Notes under the pieces: model-generated
Seen by the model: only the letters and a program-made list of their open reading frames with translations
The model's database searches: none
What the model was told of the DNA's origin: nothing
Translations under genes and position numbers: made by a program
In this document: positions 45,501-54,106 of the stretch, piece after piece
Position numbering within the stretch: position 1 is the first letter of the stretch
Layout of the letters: each line of letters starts with the position of its first letter
From: Chloroflexota bacterium
GTDB lineage: Bacteria > Chloroflexota > Anaerolineae > Aggregatilineales > J027
Assembly (NCBI GenBank): GCA_013112715.1
Contig: JABFGB010000006.1
Coordinates: 1 to 64,000 of the forward strand
DNA: 64,000 nt
Reading direction: 5' to 3'

Positions 45501-46973
45501 GAGATCGTTATCCATCGCATCCGAGAAACCAAGCGTGTAGACAGTTTCAATCCGGTTGTCTACGGTGATGTCATCCAAATACCAGCCATCCGCATTAGTG
45601 GCGGAAGAATCGGTAATTAGGATAAACCGGATTTCAATATACTGACCTCGGAAGTCTTGGGTTGCCCCCAGATCGTCCGTAAAGTTCGCAAGGTCAAAAC
45701 TTTGACGATTATACGTTGGGGAAGCTGTTGGCCCAGTATGTACAGTACGATCATACCAGCGCCCTAGATTGGCGCTGCCGGCCACGCTGACAACCGCACG
45801 GTCATATTGGCCGAGGTCGAAAGCGTCCGAGAATTCCAAGAAGGGATTGTTGATGCCCTGTAGTGTCAGGTTGATACGACCACGATAGCGCAAAATACAG
45901 TTTTGACCACTGGTATAGGTGGTATTGATGGGCGGGCTGTCATGCCAAGCGGTGGGTGGTGAGTTGGGTAGCCAAGTGACCAACGACCAGTTGCAGTCAG
46001 CCGTATTGCCCGATTGGCCGGATTTAAACAAGCTGACTTCGAGCATCGCGCCGCTGCCTGTGTCACGGTGTTGAATCACAATTGGCACCGAACGGGTAGA
46101 AGGATTGACCCAATTGACCTCGACATAGTTCGTCCCCGTTGGGCTGTAGTTCCAGTCTTGGCCGTTAACCAGTTGTGTGCTTCCGTCCACAAAAATACGT
46201 ACCCCATCGTCGCGGCGATAGCGGAAGGTATAGGCACCTTGGGCAAGCATGACGGAGTTTGAAAACCGCGAACAGAAGTCGGTACTGACACCAGCCGCAG
46301 GTGAACTACCAGTCGTAGTCCAATAGGCATGGGTCGCACGCGGGAATTGAATCAGTTGTTCCTGCGTCGTGGTCGTCGGAGCCGTTGTATAGCTGCCATC
46401 CGTCGCGCTGAAAATGTTCCCGTTGTTACAGGTAGACAAATTCCACCATTGGGCATTCCATGGCGCTAGGTTCGGATCGGTAAAAACATCTGCGAAATCG
46501 GTTTGCCAGTTGTTAGGATCAGTAGCTGTATCCTTCCATGGGGCATCCCGATCTTGGTCTTGCGGTGTGGTGGTTGGTCCGGCGGTTGCCCCACTAGGTA
46601 ACGGTGTAAATGTATAGGTCGCAGTCGCATTAGGGGCGCTGGTGGGTGGCAAACCCGGATTATTCTGCGGGGCGGGTGTGTTGGTGATGAGATCAACATC
46701 AGCCGGGGTGTAGGAGGCCACCGCAGTGACCAGATTCCAAAATTCATTTGCTTCCAATGGGTCTTGCGGAGTTGTAGTTTGACCCAACAGATCATAAACC
46801 GTTCGGCTAAACACGTTGCCAATCGCTGGCCCCGTGATGGTCAAAATGGCGATAAGGCCAATAAAGGCCAACGCCAAAATCATCACGTATTCAAGCAGCG
46901 CCTGACCACGTAGTTTGCCCCCACGTTTGGAAGTGGGTGTTTTTCTGACCTGTTTGGCTTGATGATCGGACAT
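42561..46973 (-). CDS. Giant surface protein with type IVb pilin-like N-terminus, PA14 and jelly-roll repeats
   Basis: 1470 residues. A basic leader (KRGGKLRG) is followed by QALLEYVMILALAFIGLIAI. Gly23 followed by Gln-Ala-Leu-Leu-Glu-Tyr puts Glu at +5 and Tyr at +6 of a prepilin peptidase site, as in Flp/Tad pilins. After a Thr/Pro linker comes a PA14-like domain (YTFRYRRDDGVRIFVDG, about 240-320). Four MAM or immune-inhibitor-A-like jelly rolls follow, then two more PA14-like units and a last jelly roll. Each jelly roll ends in DGW[YF]xD[DN], five copies in all. It is secreted and probably fibre- or surface-attached; carbohydrate or adhesion binding is likely. GAGAGGA precedes the ATG. Confidence 0.8.
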   Translation of the reverse strand: MSDHQAKQVRKTPTSKRGGKLRGQALLEYVMILALAFIGLIAILTITGPAIGNVFSRTVYDLLGQTTTPQDPLEANEFWNLVTAVASYTPADVDLITNTPAPQNNPGLPPTSAPNATATYTFTPLPSGATAGPTTTPQDQDRDAPWKDTATDPNNWQTDFADVFTDPNLAPWNAQWWNLSTCNNGNIFSATDGSYTTAPTTTTQEQLIQFPRATHAYWTTTGSSPAAGVSTDFCSRFSNSVMLAQGAYTFRYRRDDGVRIFVDGSTQLVNGQDWNYSPTGTNYVEVNWVNPSTRSVPIVIQHRDTGSGAMLEVSLFKSGQSGNTADCNWSLVTWLPNSPPTAWHDSPPINTTYTSGQNCILRYRGRINLTLQGINNPFLEFSDAFDLGQYDRAVVSVAGSANLGRWYDRTVHTGPTASPTYNRQSFDLANFTDDLGATQDFRGQYIEIRFILITDSSATNADGWYLDDITVDNRIETVYTLGFSDAMDNDLNWVNRGGWTLSSENPHSSPTGWTDSEAGPYAPSNNNILELDGRIDLSTAVLDEPQFAFWHSYDLASGDAIYLEISHDRTTWRMITPNGTATYLAQNQTQMAYSQIVVPIPADVVNDAARRSRIYLRFRIQSNNSAEADGWYVDDFQIRNRPSGSIRPNWCDNVEAGGGNWIAGGNWGVTNSTSHAGTQAWTDSPAGNYAPNSDSTLELIPNIDLSNPPPSGFPTVVRPVLEFWHRWEIGVGDAIHVEVSTDGGANWTNTNLWSFTNGQTTLPRWDIHYSPNFNYMYSWQRDVIELSPWIGQTDLRLRFRLDARVNSDVRDGWYLDDICIREASTDLTINLPFADDFEGNLNNWYVGGSWAVSTNDHHSGVAAITESPAGNYTTDTNPIIELRYNINLTGTVEPTLYYWEHYEMGTNDRVVVEYMRVNNQGVPQTGWQPIGWTSTQTLGPTTRLSSTNRGWVRQQVNLVPYINQIIRIRFRLDALAGSTPDDGWYLDDISVVDRNGIETQYTADPYLETMETLSPGDWVYDHNWGTVLEPRSIGSGNDTDALGPGTWDATYIQRFPTSATCSFPNLNVNSLPSGSTNRGTYPVAGGQIAFDWSNNSGPAYVSPTTDLFAIEFTRTVNFPVDTTLIISYFADDGIRMYDNGVRFVNNWGCSGGSTTTVTRLFPAGDHVLRIQYVENTGMARIQVNFRQEFSTGSLIGPGPWLARWYNNVTGVCSASANLGTATTTTTYPDRLDFNWGTNYPAGVGINAGDTWGARFQMTIQLDYPTTYQIMGYRSDAFQVTNQNGTGPVTLISPAAYWTSCNSGSNLDPSTFYSFSYTFPAGANTITVDYYENTGSALFQLGLYTGSLVFHDSPPSNRPGGTPVDYEDLTDTSVTLEGQVSLAGTVNPALIWQDSVSLDLIDYTIIEVSTDEGFTWTEVYRRATDNPAWTQRTVDLTSFAGSNITIRFRLDAMLDAQVDDGWFIDNISIVD

Positions 46974-47351
46974 AATCCGTTATCCTCTCCTAAGCCTACC
47001 TAAATGACATTAAACAGATAGGATGTTTTTGCATGAACGTTTTTGCTTAGGCTAAGTCCCTAATCGCTGAATTGCTTCGAGATAGCACACAAGCATAGGG
47101 GTTGAAAAAATCTTCTAACCACCTGTCTTAATGTTACCTGACTACCCGGCAAATAATCGCTCATATTTGTAGAAAATTTGTCGGAAGTCCTTGACAAAAA
47201 GGCCTGACAAAAGGCCGCTACAACATAGCCGCTTCACACTTTTGCAAGGCGTGTAGGGTGTGTTAGCCTAGAGACTGTAGGTACGATTGCACCCACAGAA
47301 TTAGCTTAGTTCAAATTGAATTTGGGGGCAATCTATTTAGGAGGCAAATCA
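46974..47351. other. Gene-free spacer between giant pilin-like gene and folD
   Basis: About 378 bases without a credible ORF; it must hold the divergent promoters of both neighbours. Visible pieces are a short palindrome CTTAGGCTAAG near 47047, two AAAAGGCC copies around 47197-47214, a 13-base palindrome CAAATTGAATTTG (47312-47324) just before the folD ribosome binding site, and a TTGACA at 47191 with no -10 at the right distance. No riboswitch or RNA gene could be recognised. Confidence 0.5.
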
Positions 47352-48239
47352 ATGGCAACTCTTATTGATGGTAAAGCCGTCGCGGATCGTTTGCATCATC
47401 AAACAGCCGAGGCAGTTGAAAAAATGGGTAAGGAGCATGGCATCCGACCCGGTTTGGCGGCAGTTTTGGTAGGGGAAAACCCCGCTTCGCAGACCTATGT
47501 GCGGATGAAACGTAAGGCCTGTGCCGAGGTAGGGATTGAATCGTTCGGTTACGAATTACCCGCCAGTATCACCCAAGCTGAATTAGAAAATGTGGTGCGT
47601 GATCTGAATGCCGACCCGCGTGTACATGGTATTTTGGTACAACTGCCCCTACCCGATCATCTCGATTCTGAAGCGGTTTTGAGCCTAATTAGTATCGAAA
47701 AAGACGTGGACGGCTTTCATCCACTGAATATCGGACGGTTGGCGATGAAAGGCCGTGAACCGCTCTTTATGCCCTGTACGCCGCACGGTTGTATGGTGCT
47801 GCTGGAGGATGTTGGGGTCAAATTTGATGGCGCGAACGCGGTCGTGTTAGGACGCAGCAATATTGTTGGGATGCCCGCCGCGCTGATGCTGGTTAAACGT
47901 AATGCTACTGTTACCATCGCCCACAGCCGCACCCGTGATTTACCCGGTATCTGCCGCCAAGCCGATATTTTGATTGCGGCGGTGGGTCGGGCCGAAATGG
48001 TCAAGGGCGATTGGGTTAAACCCGGCGCGACGGTAATTGATGTCGGCGTCAATCGTGTGGATGACCCCACCAGCAAAAAGGGTTATAAGCTGGTTGGGGA
48101 TGTGGCCTTTGATGAAGCCAAAGAGGTGGCCGGCGCGATTACCCCCGTCCCCGGTGGCGTTGGCCCGATGACGATTGCCATGCTACTCAAAAATACCCTC
48201 AGCGGCGCAGAGTTGATGCTGGCGAAAACAGTCAAATAG
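47352..48239 (+). CDS. folD: Bifunctional methylenetetrahydrofolate dehydrogenase / cyclohydrolase
   Basis: Interconverts methylene-, methenyl- and formyl-tetrahydrofolate with NADP(H). 295 residues, normal length. The active-site Lys lies in [10 protein letters not shown]. Other signatures are [19 protein letters not shown], the cofactor motif [14 protein letters not shown] and the C-terminal [13 protein letters not shown]. The start is ATG 47352, with AGGAGG 8 bases upstream; the frame extends to 47316. It is a single-gene unit. Confidence 0.97.
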   Translation: MATLIDGKAVADRLHHQTAEAVEKMGKEHGIRPGLAAVLVGENPASQTYVRMKRKACAEVGIESFGYELPASITQAELENVVRDLNADPRVHGILVQLPLPDHLDSEAVLSLISIEKDVDGFHPLNIGRLAMKGREPLFMPCTPHGCMVLLEDVGVKFDGANAVVLGRSNIVGMPAALMLVKRNATVTIAHSRTRDLPGICRQADILIAAVGRAEMVKGDWVKPGATVIDVGVNRVDDPTSKKGYKLVGDVAFDEAKEVAGAITPVPGGVGPMTIAMLLKNTLSGAELMLAKTVK

Positions 48240-48329
48240 GGTAATATCCCGCCGGATATAGGTAGACCCCACGAAGGAAGGTGTGCTTTCTATACTGGCG
48301 CGAATATCACTCTGTTTGGGAAAATTATT

Positions 48330-48992
48330 GTGCGATTTGGTGAGGGGCATGAACACCTGATGCGTCAGGCGGTTGCCGATTTTGAGACGCAAGGTGGAAA
48401 AATGCCCCCCGATGTTCAATTGGATTGGTTGATTTTGGGAAATGTCCGCACGGATATTCCCAACATTCAGGCCGATAAACGTGTATCCGCTTGGGACATC
48501 ATCGTCATGGCGGTGCGTGGGGCATCCTGTAAATATGGCGATCACCCCTCCCATGCCATGCGCTGCCGCAAACAAAAAGTCGCCGAGGCCTTTCCGCTTT
48601 TGCGTGAAACGATCAAACGCGGCTTCGCCAAAGGCTGTGATAGTAGTTTGTCGTGGGAAGAACGCTCCCTCGCGTTTGGCAGTGCCTTGCATACCCTCCA
48701 AGATAGTTATTGCATTGCCCACGCTGGACGGGTAGACAATGCCGTCCCAACCTCACCCATCATTGCCATGTACACCTATCCTAGCAAGCAGCACCCGATT
48801 ACCACCCAGCGCGATAATGTCTGGCAAGATGAAGGACAGACGGCCTTTAAACCTGAAGCCGCCGCCGCGATTACCGCTACCGTTGCCGCCTTCCATATTT
48901 TTGCCAGCCAGTCGGTAGATGAAATTGACGCATTTTTAGATCGCTATGTGACGTTTCGGGAGGATATTGCCGAAACTTTGAATCCAACCTGA
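48330..48992 (+). CDS. Zinc-dependent phospholipase C/P1 nuclease-like protein
   Basis: 220 residues from GTG 48330. His-rich helices fit the zinc-hydrolase fold shared by phospholipase C and S1/P1 nuclease: GEGHEHLMRQAV at the start, LILGNVRTDIPN with the conserved Asp, and ALHTLQDSYCIAHAGR, the H-x3-D-x5-H helix. No signal peptide is visible, which is unusual because the known enzymes are secreted. The substrate is unknown. It sits 90 bases after folD. Confidence 0.6.
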   Translation: MRFGEGHEHLMRQAVADFETQGGKMPPDVQLDWLILGNVRTDIPNIQADKRVSAWDIIVMAVRGASCKYGDHPSHAMRCRKQKVAEAFPLLRETIKRGFAKGCDSSLSWEERSLAFGSALHTLQDSYCIAHAGRVDNAVPTSPIIAMYTYPSKQHPITTQRDNVWQDEGQTAFKPEAAAAITATVAAFHIFASQSVDEIDAFLDRYVTFREDIAETLNPT

Positions 48993-49144
48993 TCATGTCC
49001 CTAGATGGCTTCTGTTAGACGATTTAGCGACTGGCCCCCGCCGTTTGGTTTCGTATTGCATGTTTTGGACGATAATAAAATCAAGAGCAAGATTTATTAC
49101 TTAAAATTGGGAAATTAGCAGACTCAACTTAAGGAGGGCCTATC

Positions 49145-50110
49145 ATGAAAAAGAGGGCCTTAATCTTGGTGGGGGTACTCATCTCAGTTCTTGTGGCATG
49201 TGCAACAGGAGGCAGCGATACCAGCGAAGAGTCATCCATTTCTGATTCATCACGCCCCAATTCTGCGATTGTCGGCAATGAGCAACCACCAAGCGTTGAC
49301 GAACCTGTTGCCTTTACCAATGCAGATACAACAGGCGAGCAACCCTCAGAATTGCAGCAGCAAAATCGCTTGGTGATCAAAGATGCCTCCATCACTATGC
49401 AAGTGGAAGACGCTGAAGCGACGATGGAAAGTATTATGGGGTTGGCTGAAGGCGGTGGGGGATGGATAGTCAATTCATCCACGAATCAATATGCCGCTTG
49501 GAATGGCGCTTTGCTGACGCAAGGCAATATAACCTTTCGTATACCATCTGAACGTTTTAATGAGACCCTAAATCAGGTACGCCAACTTGGGCTTGAGGTT
49601 ATTTCCCAACAAATCTCCGGGCAAGATGTAACTTCTGAATATACCGATATTCAAAGCCAGATTCGTAATCTACAGGTCGCTGAAGCTCAGTTACAAGAGA
49701 TTATGGATTCAACGAGCACTGTCACCGATGTGTTGACTGTCCATAATCGGCTCATTGAAGTTCGTGGGCAAATTGAGACATTACAGGGGCGCTCCAATTA
49801 TCTTGAACAAGCATCGGCCTTTTCAACCATCACCGCTACCTTAGTCCCCGTTGAACCGAAAAGACCGGATAACGAGTCGAAATCTAGAGTTGACCAAAAC
49901 GATAATTGGAATCCAAGCAAGACGGCAGAAAAGGCATTTGATGTTCTTGTGACGGGCCTTCAAATAAGTGCAGACGCCGTTATATGGATGGTGATTTGCG
50001 GGTTACCGTTCGCGGTTTTTGGGGTGCCAGCATGGTTTGGATATCGGCGTTATCAACGGAGAAGAAATATCAGGACAACGGTTTTGTCTAACCCTGCCGA
50101 CAGCGAATAA
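49145..50110 (+). CDS. DUF4349-type lipoprotein
   Basis: 321 residues. Lipoprotein signal ending LVAC (Cys19), an acidic Ser-rich linker, then the DUF4349 domain: LVIKDASITMQVEDAEATME, GNITFRIPSERFNETLNQVR, and a coiled segment (DIQSQIRNLQVAEAQLQEIM). A C-terminal membrane span (VIWMVICGLPFAVFGVPAWF) and a basic tail follow. Function of the family is unknown; it is anchored at both ends of the domain. AAGGAGG lies before ATG 49145. Confidence 0.88.
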   Translation: MKKRALILVGVLISVLVACATGGSDTSEESSISDSSRPNSAIVGNEQPPSVDEPVAFTNADTTGEQPSELQQQNRLVIKDASITMQVEDAEATMESIMGLAEGGGGWIVNSSTNQYAAWNGALLTQGNITFRIPSERFNETLNQVRQLGLEVISQQISGQDVTSEYTDIQSQIRNLQVAEAQLQEIMDSTSTVTDVLTVHNRLIEVRGQIETLQGRSNYLEQASAFSTITATLVPVEPKRPDNESKSRVDQNDNWNPSKTAEKAFDVLVTGLQISADAVIWMVICGLPFAVFGVPAWFGYRRYQRRRNIRTTVLSNPADSE

Positions 50111-50188
50111 ATTGCTCCATTAGAATCCAAATGTTAAACTCCCCGCCGACTAATTAATCGTATAAAACCACTTGGCGGGGAGCAATTT
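50109..50188 (+). promoter_or_regulatory. Leader hairpins covering the amidohydrolase ribosome binding site
   Basis: The Shine-Dalgarno GGGGAG (50177-50182) is the 3' side of a perfect 9-bp stem CTCCCCGCC (50139-50147) / GGCGGGGAG (50174-50182). A second upstream arm AAATTGCTCC (50109-50118) is perfectly complementary to GGAGCAATTT (50179-50188), which runs up to the ATG. The two pairings share 50179-50182, so they are alternatives or can stack in part. No T run follows. It could control translation. Confidence 0.5.
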
Positions 50189-51550
50189 ATGCCGACCCTT
50201 CTCGTTAAAAATATTCACACCCTTGTGACGATGGATGTCACCCGCCGCGAAATCCCCAACGGCGCGATTCTAGTGCGCGATAACGTGATCGAGCAGGTGG
50301 GTACAACCGCCGAACTTCCCTCGACTGCTGACGAGGTGCTGGATATGAAAGGCCATCATGTTGTCATACCGGGGTTGGTGAATACCCATCATCATCTTTA
50401 TCAAAGCCTGACCCGCGTTATCCCATTGGGCCAAAATTATGAATTATTTGACTGGCTGAAAACCCTATATCCGATTTGGAAAGGGTTGCATCCCAAAGCC
50501 ATCAAGGTCAGTACCCAAATTGGTCTAGCAGAATTGATGTTGTCTGGTTGCACCACCGCCAGCGATCACCTCTATATATATCCCAATGGCTGCACGCTTG
50601 ATGACCAAATTGAATCGGCTCAAGCCATCGGGATGCGCTTTCATGCCAGTCGTGGCAGCATGAGCGTTGGGGAGAGTCAAGGTGGGCTGCCGCCAGATTC
50701 GGTGGTCGAAAAAGAGCCGTTTATCCTCAAAGACTCACAGCGCTTGATTGAGACCTATCACGATCCCAAGCGTTATGCCATGCTGCGGATTACCCTTGCG
50801 CCATGCTCGCCCTTCACAGTCTCGGTAGATTTGATGCGGGAATCGGCAAAAATGGCCCGCAGTTATCCCGCCGTCCGCCTCCATACCCATCTCGCTGAAA
50901 CTAAGCCAGATGTTGCCTACAGTATCGAAAAATTTGGCCTTGCCCCCGGTGATTATGCCGAAGAAGTTGGGTGGGTTGGCGAAGATACATGGCACGCGCA
51001 TTGTGTCCATCTCAGCGACGACGCCATTGAAAAATTTGGGCGCACGGGGACGGGGGTGGCCCACTGCCCGACCAGCAATCTACGTCTCGGTAGCAATATC
51101 GCACGGGTACGCAAAATGCTAACACACGGGGTCCCAGTTGGGTTGGGGGTAGATGGTTCGGCCTCCAATGACAGTGGGCATCTGTTGGCTGAAGCACGGA
51201 TGGCAATGTTGAGCGCACGGGCAGGCGGTGATCCGGCGGGTCTGACGGCACGCGAGGCGCTGGAATTAGGCACACTTGGCGGGGCGCGGGTCTTGGGTCG
51301 TGACGACATCGGCAGCATTGCACCGGGCATGGCGGCGGATTTTATCGCCATCAATGTCAACACTGTCGCGTTTGCTGGGGCACATCATGATATTGTTGCT
51401 GCGGTAGTGTTCTGCACCCCTGCCACTGTGGATTACAGTGTTATCAACGGGCGGGTGGTCATCCGCGAAGGCCACATTACCACATTGGAAATTGAACCCG
51501 TCATTGAACGGCACAATCAAATCGCACGAGCGTTGTTCAACGGCGAATGA
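50189..51550 (+). CDS. Amidohydrolase, 8-oxoguanine deaminase / AtzB-TrzN-like
   Basis: 453 residues of the metal-dependent amidohydrolase superfamily: HxH in NTHHHLYQSL, then RLHTHLAETKPDVAY, WHAHCVHLSDDAI and the metal Asp in GVDGSASND. The Q-S-L after the HxH motif and GVDGSASND are typical of the 8-oxoguanine deaminase and hydroxyatrazine aminohydrolase branch, which deaminates purine-like or triazine rings. The exact substrate cannot be fixed by reading. It is cytoplasmic, with no signal peptide. Upstream leader structure is described separately. Confidence 0.85.
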   Translation: MPTLLVKNIHTLVTMDVTRREIPNGAILVRDNVIEQVGTTAELPSTADEVLDMKGHHVVIPGLVNTHHHLYQSLTRVIPLGQNYELFDWLKTLYPIWKGLHPKAIKVSTQIGLAELMLSGCTTASDHLYIYPNGCTLDDQIESAQAIGMRFHASRGSMSVGESQGGLPPDSVVEKEPFILKDSQRLIETYHDPKRYAMLRITLAPCSPFTVSVDLMRESAKMARSYPAVRLHTHLAETKPDVAYSIEKFGLAPGDYAEEVGWVGEDTWHAHCVHLSDDAIEKFGRTGTGVAHCPTSNLRLGSNIARVRKMLTHGVPVGLGVDGSASNDSGHLLAEARMAMLSARAGGDPAGLTAREALELGTLGGARVLGRDDIGSIAPGMAADFIAINVNTVAFAGAHHDIVAAVVFCTPATVDYSVINGRVVIREGHITTLEIEPVIERHNQIARALFNGE

Positions 51551-51659
51551 TTTTTAAGTAAATCGGGAGTGGCGGAAATCATTTGATGTTTTTTTCGCCC
51601 CCCATATGTTAGAATTTGCCCCGCGTTAATTTTTGCGCGAACCTTAAGTTTATGTAATG

Positions 51660-51688
51660 TTGTCAAGCCGTTGACCCTGCGTTATACT
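51660..51688 (+). promoter_or_regulatory. Promoter of nuo operon
   Basis: TTGTCA (51660-51665), 17-base spacer, TATACT (51683-51688). The leader to nuoA is about 87 bases. Confidence 0.6.
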
Positions 51689-51781
51689 TTCGCGCTGTAA
51701 TTCACAAACGCTTATTCACGGCATTATTAAAATTCGCTTTACACATGCAAACCAAGTGTTTGGCAGTGGAGAACGTGTCGC

Positions 51782-52141
51782 ATGGAACTAAATCAGTGGG
51801 CCTTTGTCGGAGCATTCCTTTCAATTGCATGGTTGCTCCCGCTTGCGCCAATCATTATGAACTACGTCATCGCACCCAAACGCGCTAATCGCATCAAGAA
51901 TGATGTGTACGAGTGCGGGATCGAGACCGTAGGCGACACATGGGGACAAATCAAAGTGCAATATTATTTGTACGCGATTATTTTCCTTGTGTTTGACGTG
52001 GAAATGATTTTCTTGTTTCCATGGGCAGTGGCCTACGCCAAATTAGACTTTTTCTCCTATATGGCCGGGGCAATTTTTATTCTGCTGTTGGTCGAAGGTC
52101 TAGCCTATGCGTGGAAAAAGGGCGCGTTGGAGTGGTCATAG
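51782..52141 (+). CDS. nuoA: NADH-quinone oxidoreductase subunit A
   Basis: Membrane subunit at the junction of the peripheral and membrane arms of complex I. 119 residues with three spans. The conserved loop YECGIETVGDTWGQIKVQYY contains the Cys of the quinone-site loop, and FDVEMIFLFPWA is the family signature. GGAG precedes ATG 51782 by 10 bases. It opens the operon; unusually, nuoB, C and D do not follow. Confidence 0.96.
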   Translation: MELNQWAFVGAFLSIAWLLPLAPIIMNYVIAPKRANRIKNDVYECGIETVGDTWGQIKVQYYLYAIIFLVFDVEMIFLFPWAVAYAKLDFFSYMAGAIFILLLVEGLAYAWKKGALEWS

Positions 52142-52214
52142 AGGTACAGGAAATACTCACCGCAAATCGGCTGCACAGGCCGATATTTTGTGTGTAGATC
52201 GGGAGTAACGAACT

Positions 52215-53438
52215 ATGTATTATGTGAGTGAGCTTTTAAAAGATGCTGGCCTGAGCGACGGCCTAGCCAATACGCTGGGGATTTATATCAGCGTGATTTT
52301 GCTGGCGACGGTGTTCTTGCTGCTGCCCATTTTCACTATCTGGGTTGAACGTAAAGTGGCGGCCCGTTTCCAAAACCGCGTGGGGCCAAACCGCGTGGGG
52401 CCGTTTGGCTTGCTGCAATCCATCCCTGACGTAGTGAAATTGCTAGGCAAAGAATTGATTTTCCCCCGCAATGTTGATCGTATCCCCTATATGGTGTCTC
52501 CTGTCTTGATGGTCATGTCGGTGGTCATGACGGTGGCCGTTGCGCCGCTTGGCCCCAATATTATCGGGACCGACCTTTCCATTGGGGCGCTCTACTTTGT
52601 GGCGATTAGCTCCCTTGCGACGATCGGCGTGGTTATGGCGGGTTGGGGCAGCAATAACAAATATGCGCTGTTGGGGGCTTTCCGCACAGTCGCTCAATTG
52701 ATTAGTTATGAAATCCCGCTGGTCTTTACCCTGCTCATTCCGGTCATGCTGGCGGGCACGATGAGTATGCAGAAGATTGTGGATTTTCAGGGCGATAATT
52801 ATTGGGTGTTTTTCTATGCCCCGGCTGCATTCTTCATCTTTGTGTTGAGCAACCTCGGTGAAGTAGGCCGTTCGCCCTTTGACCTGATTGAAGCGGAATC
52901 TGAACTCGTGGCCGGGTTCATGATTGAATACAGCGGTATGGCCTTTGCAATGTTCTATCTGGCCGAATTTTTGCACGCTTTCTTGATTGGCGTGTTTGCC
53001 GCAACGCTGTTTATGGGTGGCTGGCAAGGGCCGTTTGTCCAAGACGTACCTGCACTGGGCATTCTCTATCTGACGGCGAAGGCATTTTTCATCTACTTCT
53101 TGACGATGTGGGTGCGTTTGACCCTACCGCGCTTCCGTATTGACCAGATGATGGCCTTCAACTGGAAGTTCCTTGTCCCCGTCTCCATCGTCCATCTCTT
53201 GATTACGGGTTTCTTTTGGAAAGTGCTGCCAGAGCCGGATGTGACAGGCAATTTCATTGAACGGTTGTGGTATGGTGCGCCGCGAATGCTGGTCATGTTT
53301 GTTGTAAGCGCCCTCCTATTGGGCTATTCACTACGGATGCTGCGGAACGCGATTTTGCGAGTGCGGGAAGAAACCACCGCCAAATTACGTGAGGCCTATC
53401 CAACGGCCCATCCGACTACCGCCCCCGCCGGGGATTAA
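52215..53438 (+). CDS. nuoH: NADH-quinone oxidoreductase subunit H
   Basis: Quinone-chamber subunit; 407 residues, about eight spans. Signatures are ERKVAARFQNRVGPNRVGPF, the GWGSNNKYALLGAFRTVAQLISYE loop and RSPFDLIEAESELVAGFMIEYSG with the charged E channel. It follows nuoA directly, where nuoB-G would lie in the E. coli order. The C-terminus has an extra hydrophilic tail (about 25 residues, ending PTTAPAGD). Confidence 0.97.
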   Translation: MYYVSELLKDAGLSDGLANTLGIYISVILLATVFLLLPIFTIWVERKVAARFQNRVGPNRVGPFGLLQSIPDVVKLLGKELIFPRNVDRIPYMVSPVLMVMSVVMTVAVAPLGPNIIGTDLSIGALYFVAISSLATIGVVMAGWGSNNKYALLGAFRTVAQLISYEIPLVFTLLIPVMLAGTMSMQKIVDFQGDNYWVFFYAPAAFFIFVLSNLGEVGRSPFDLIEAESELVAGFMIEYSGMAFAMFYLAEFLHAFLIGVFAATLFMGGWQGPFVQDVPALGILYLTAKAFFIYFLTMWVRLTLPRFRIDQMMAFNWKFLVPVSIVHLLITGFFWKVLPEPDVTGNFIERLWYGAPRMLVMFVVSALLLGYSLRMLRNAILRVREETTAKLREAYPTAHPTTAPAGD

Positions 53439-53469
53439 TTTTTCGTGACTTGTTGAGAGGATTTTGCAC

Positions 53470-54087
53470 ATGGAAATTACATGGCAAACAATAGCCTTTG
53501 CTGCTTTCGCGGTGATGACACTTGGCGGCGGGTTGATGGTGGTTCTCAGCCGTAATCTGTGGCACTCCGCACTGTTTTTGATGTTGAGCCTTTTTGGGAC
53601 ATCCGGCCTGTTTGTGCTGTTGGTCGCGCCTTTCCTCGCTGCGGTACAGGTGTTGGTTTACATTGGTGCGATTGCTATTTTGGTTTTGTTCGCTATCATG
53701 TTGACCCGCCGAATGATGGGCTTGGAAGAAACCCAAAATACCCAGTGGCCTGCTGCGGCTGCGGTGGCGTTGGTACTGTTTCTCATTCTGTTTGTTACCG
53801 TCTCACCGCTAGTAGATGAACAATGGTTCAAAGATATTTTGGGTGGTGATAAGAAGGATGGTTTGGGGCAACGCATTAGCACATTGAATGCTGACCTGCC
53901 TGTTGATCCCGATGCCAAAGACAGCGGGGTGGTCGCCAATGAAGACCTGAATATTGTAACGGTTGAGGCCATTGGTGAGGCCCTCGTCACCCGCGACGGG
54001 TTTGTGCTGCCATTTGAATTGGCCTCTATTTTGCTGACAGCGGCGCTCATCGGGGCGATTGTGGTTGCCCGCGAAGACGAAGCCTGA
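53470..54087 (+). CDS. nuoJ: NADH-quinone oxidoreductase subunit J
   Basis: 205 residues, five spans; the pi-bulge helix region LVAPFLAAVQVLVYIGAIAILVLF is clear. The start is ATG 53470, with GAGAGGA 8 bases upstream; the TTG at 53464 is only the frame limit. A ~50-residue hydrophilic loop (DEQWFKDILGGDKKDG...NIVTVEA) lies before the last span, longer than in E. coli NuoJ. nuoI, normally just upstream, is absent. Confidence 0.95.
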   Translation: MEITWQTIAFAAFAVMTLGGGLMVVLSRNLWHSALFLMLSLFGTSGLFVLLVAPFLAAVQVLVYIGAIAILVLFAIMLTRRMMGLEETQNTQWPAAAAVALVLFLILFVTVSPLVDEQWFKDILGGDKKDGLGQRISTLNADLPVDPDAKDSGVVANEDLNIVTVEAIGEALVTRDGFVLPFELASILLTAALIGAIVVAREDEA

Positions 54088-54106
54088 TTTTTTAGGAGCA
54101 GAAATT

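Noticed and set aside
47191-47220. TTGACA at 47191 as the folD promoter
   Set aside because: No -10 hexamer at 16-18 bases; the next 30 bases are GC-rich repeats.
47240-47351. Tetrahydrofolate riboswitch before folD
   Set aside because: None of the conserved core segments of that class could be found in the leader.
50139-50182. Hairpin as a rho-independent terminator of the DUF4349 gene
   Set aside because: No T run follows on either strand; the 3' arm is the ribosome binding site of the next gene.
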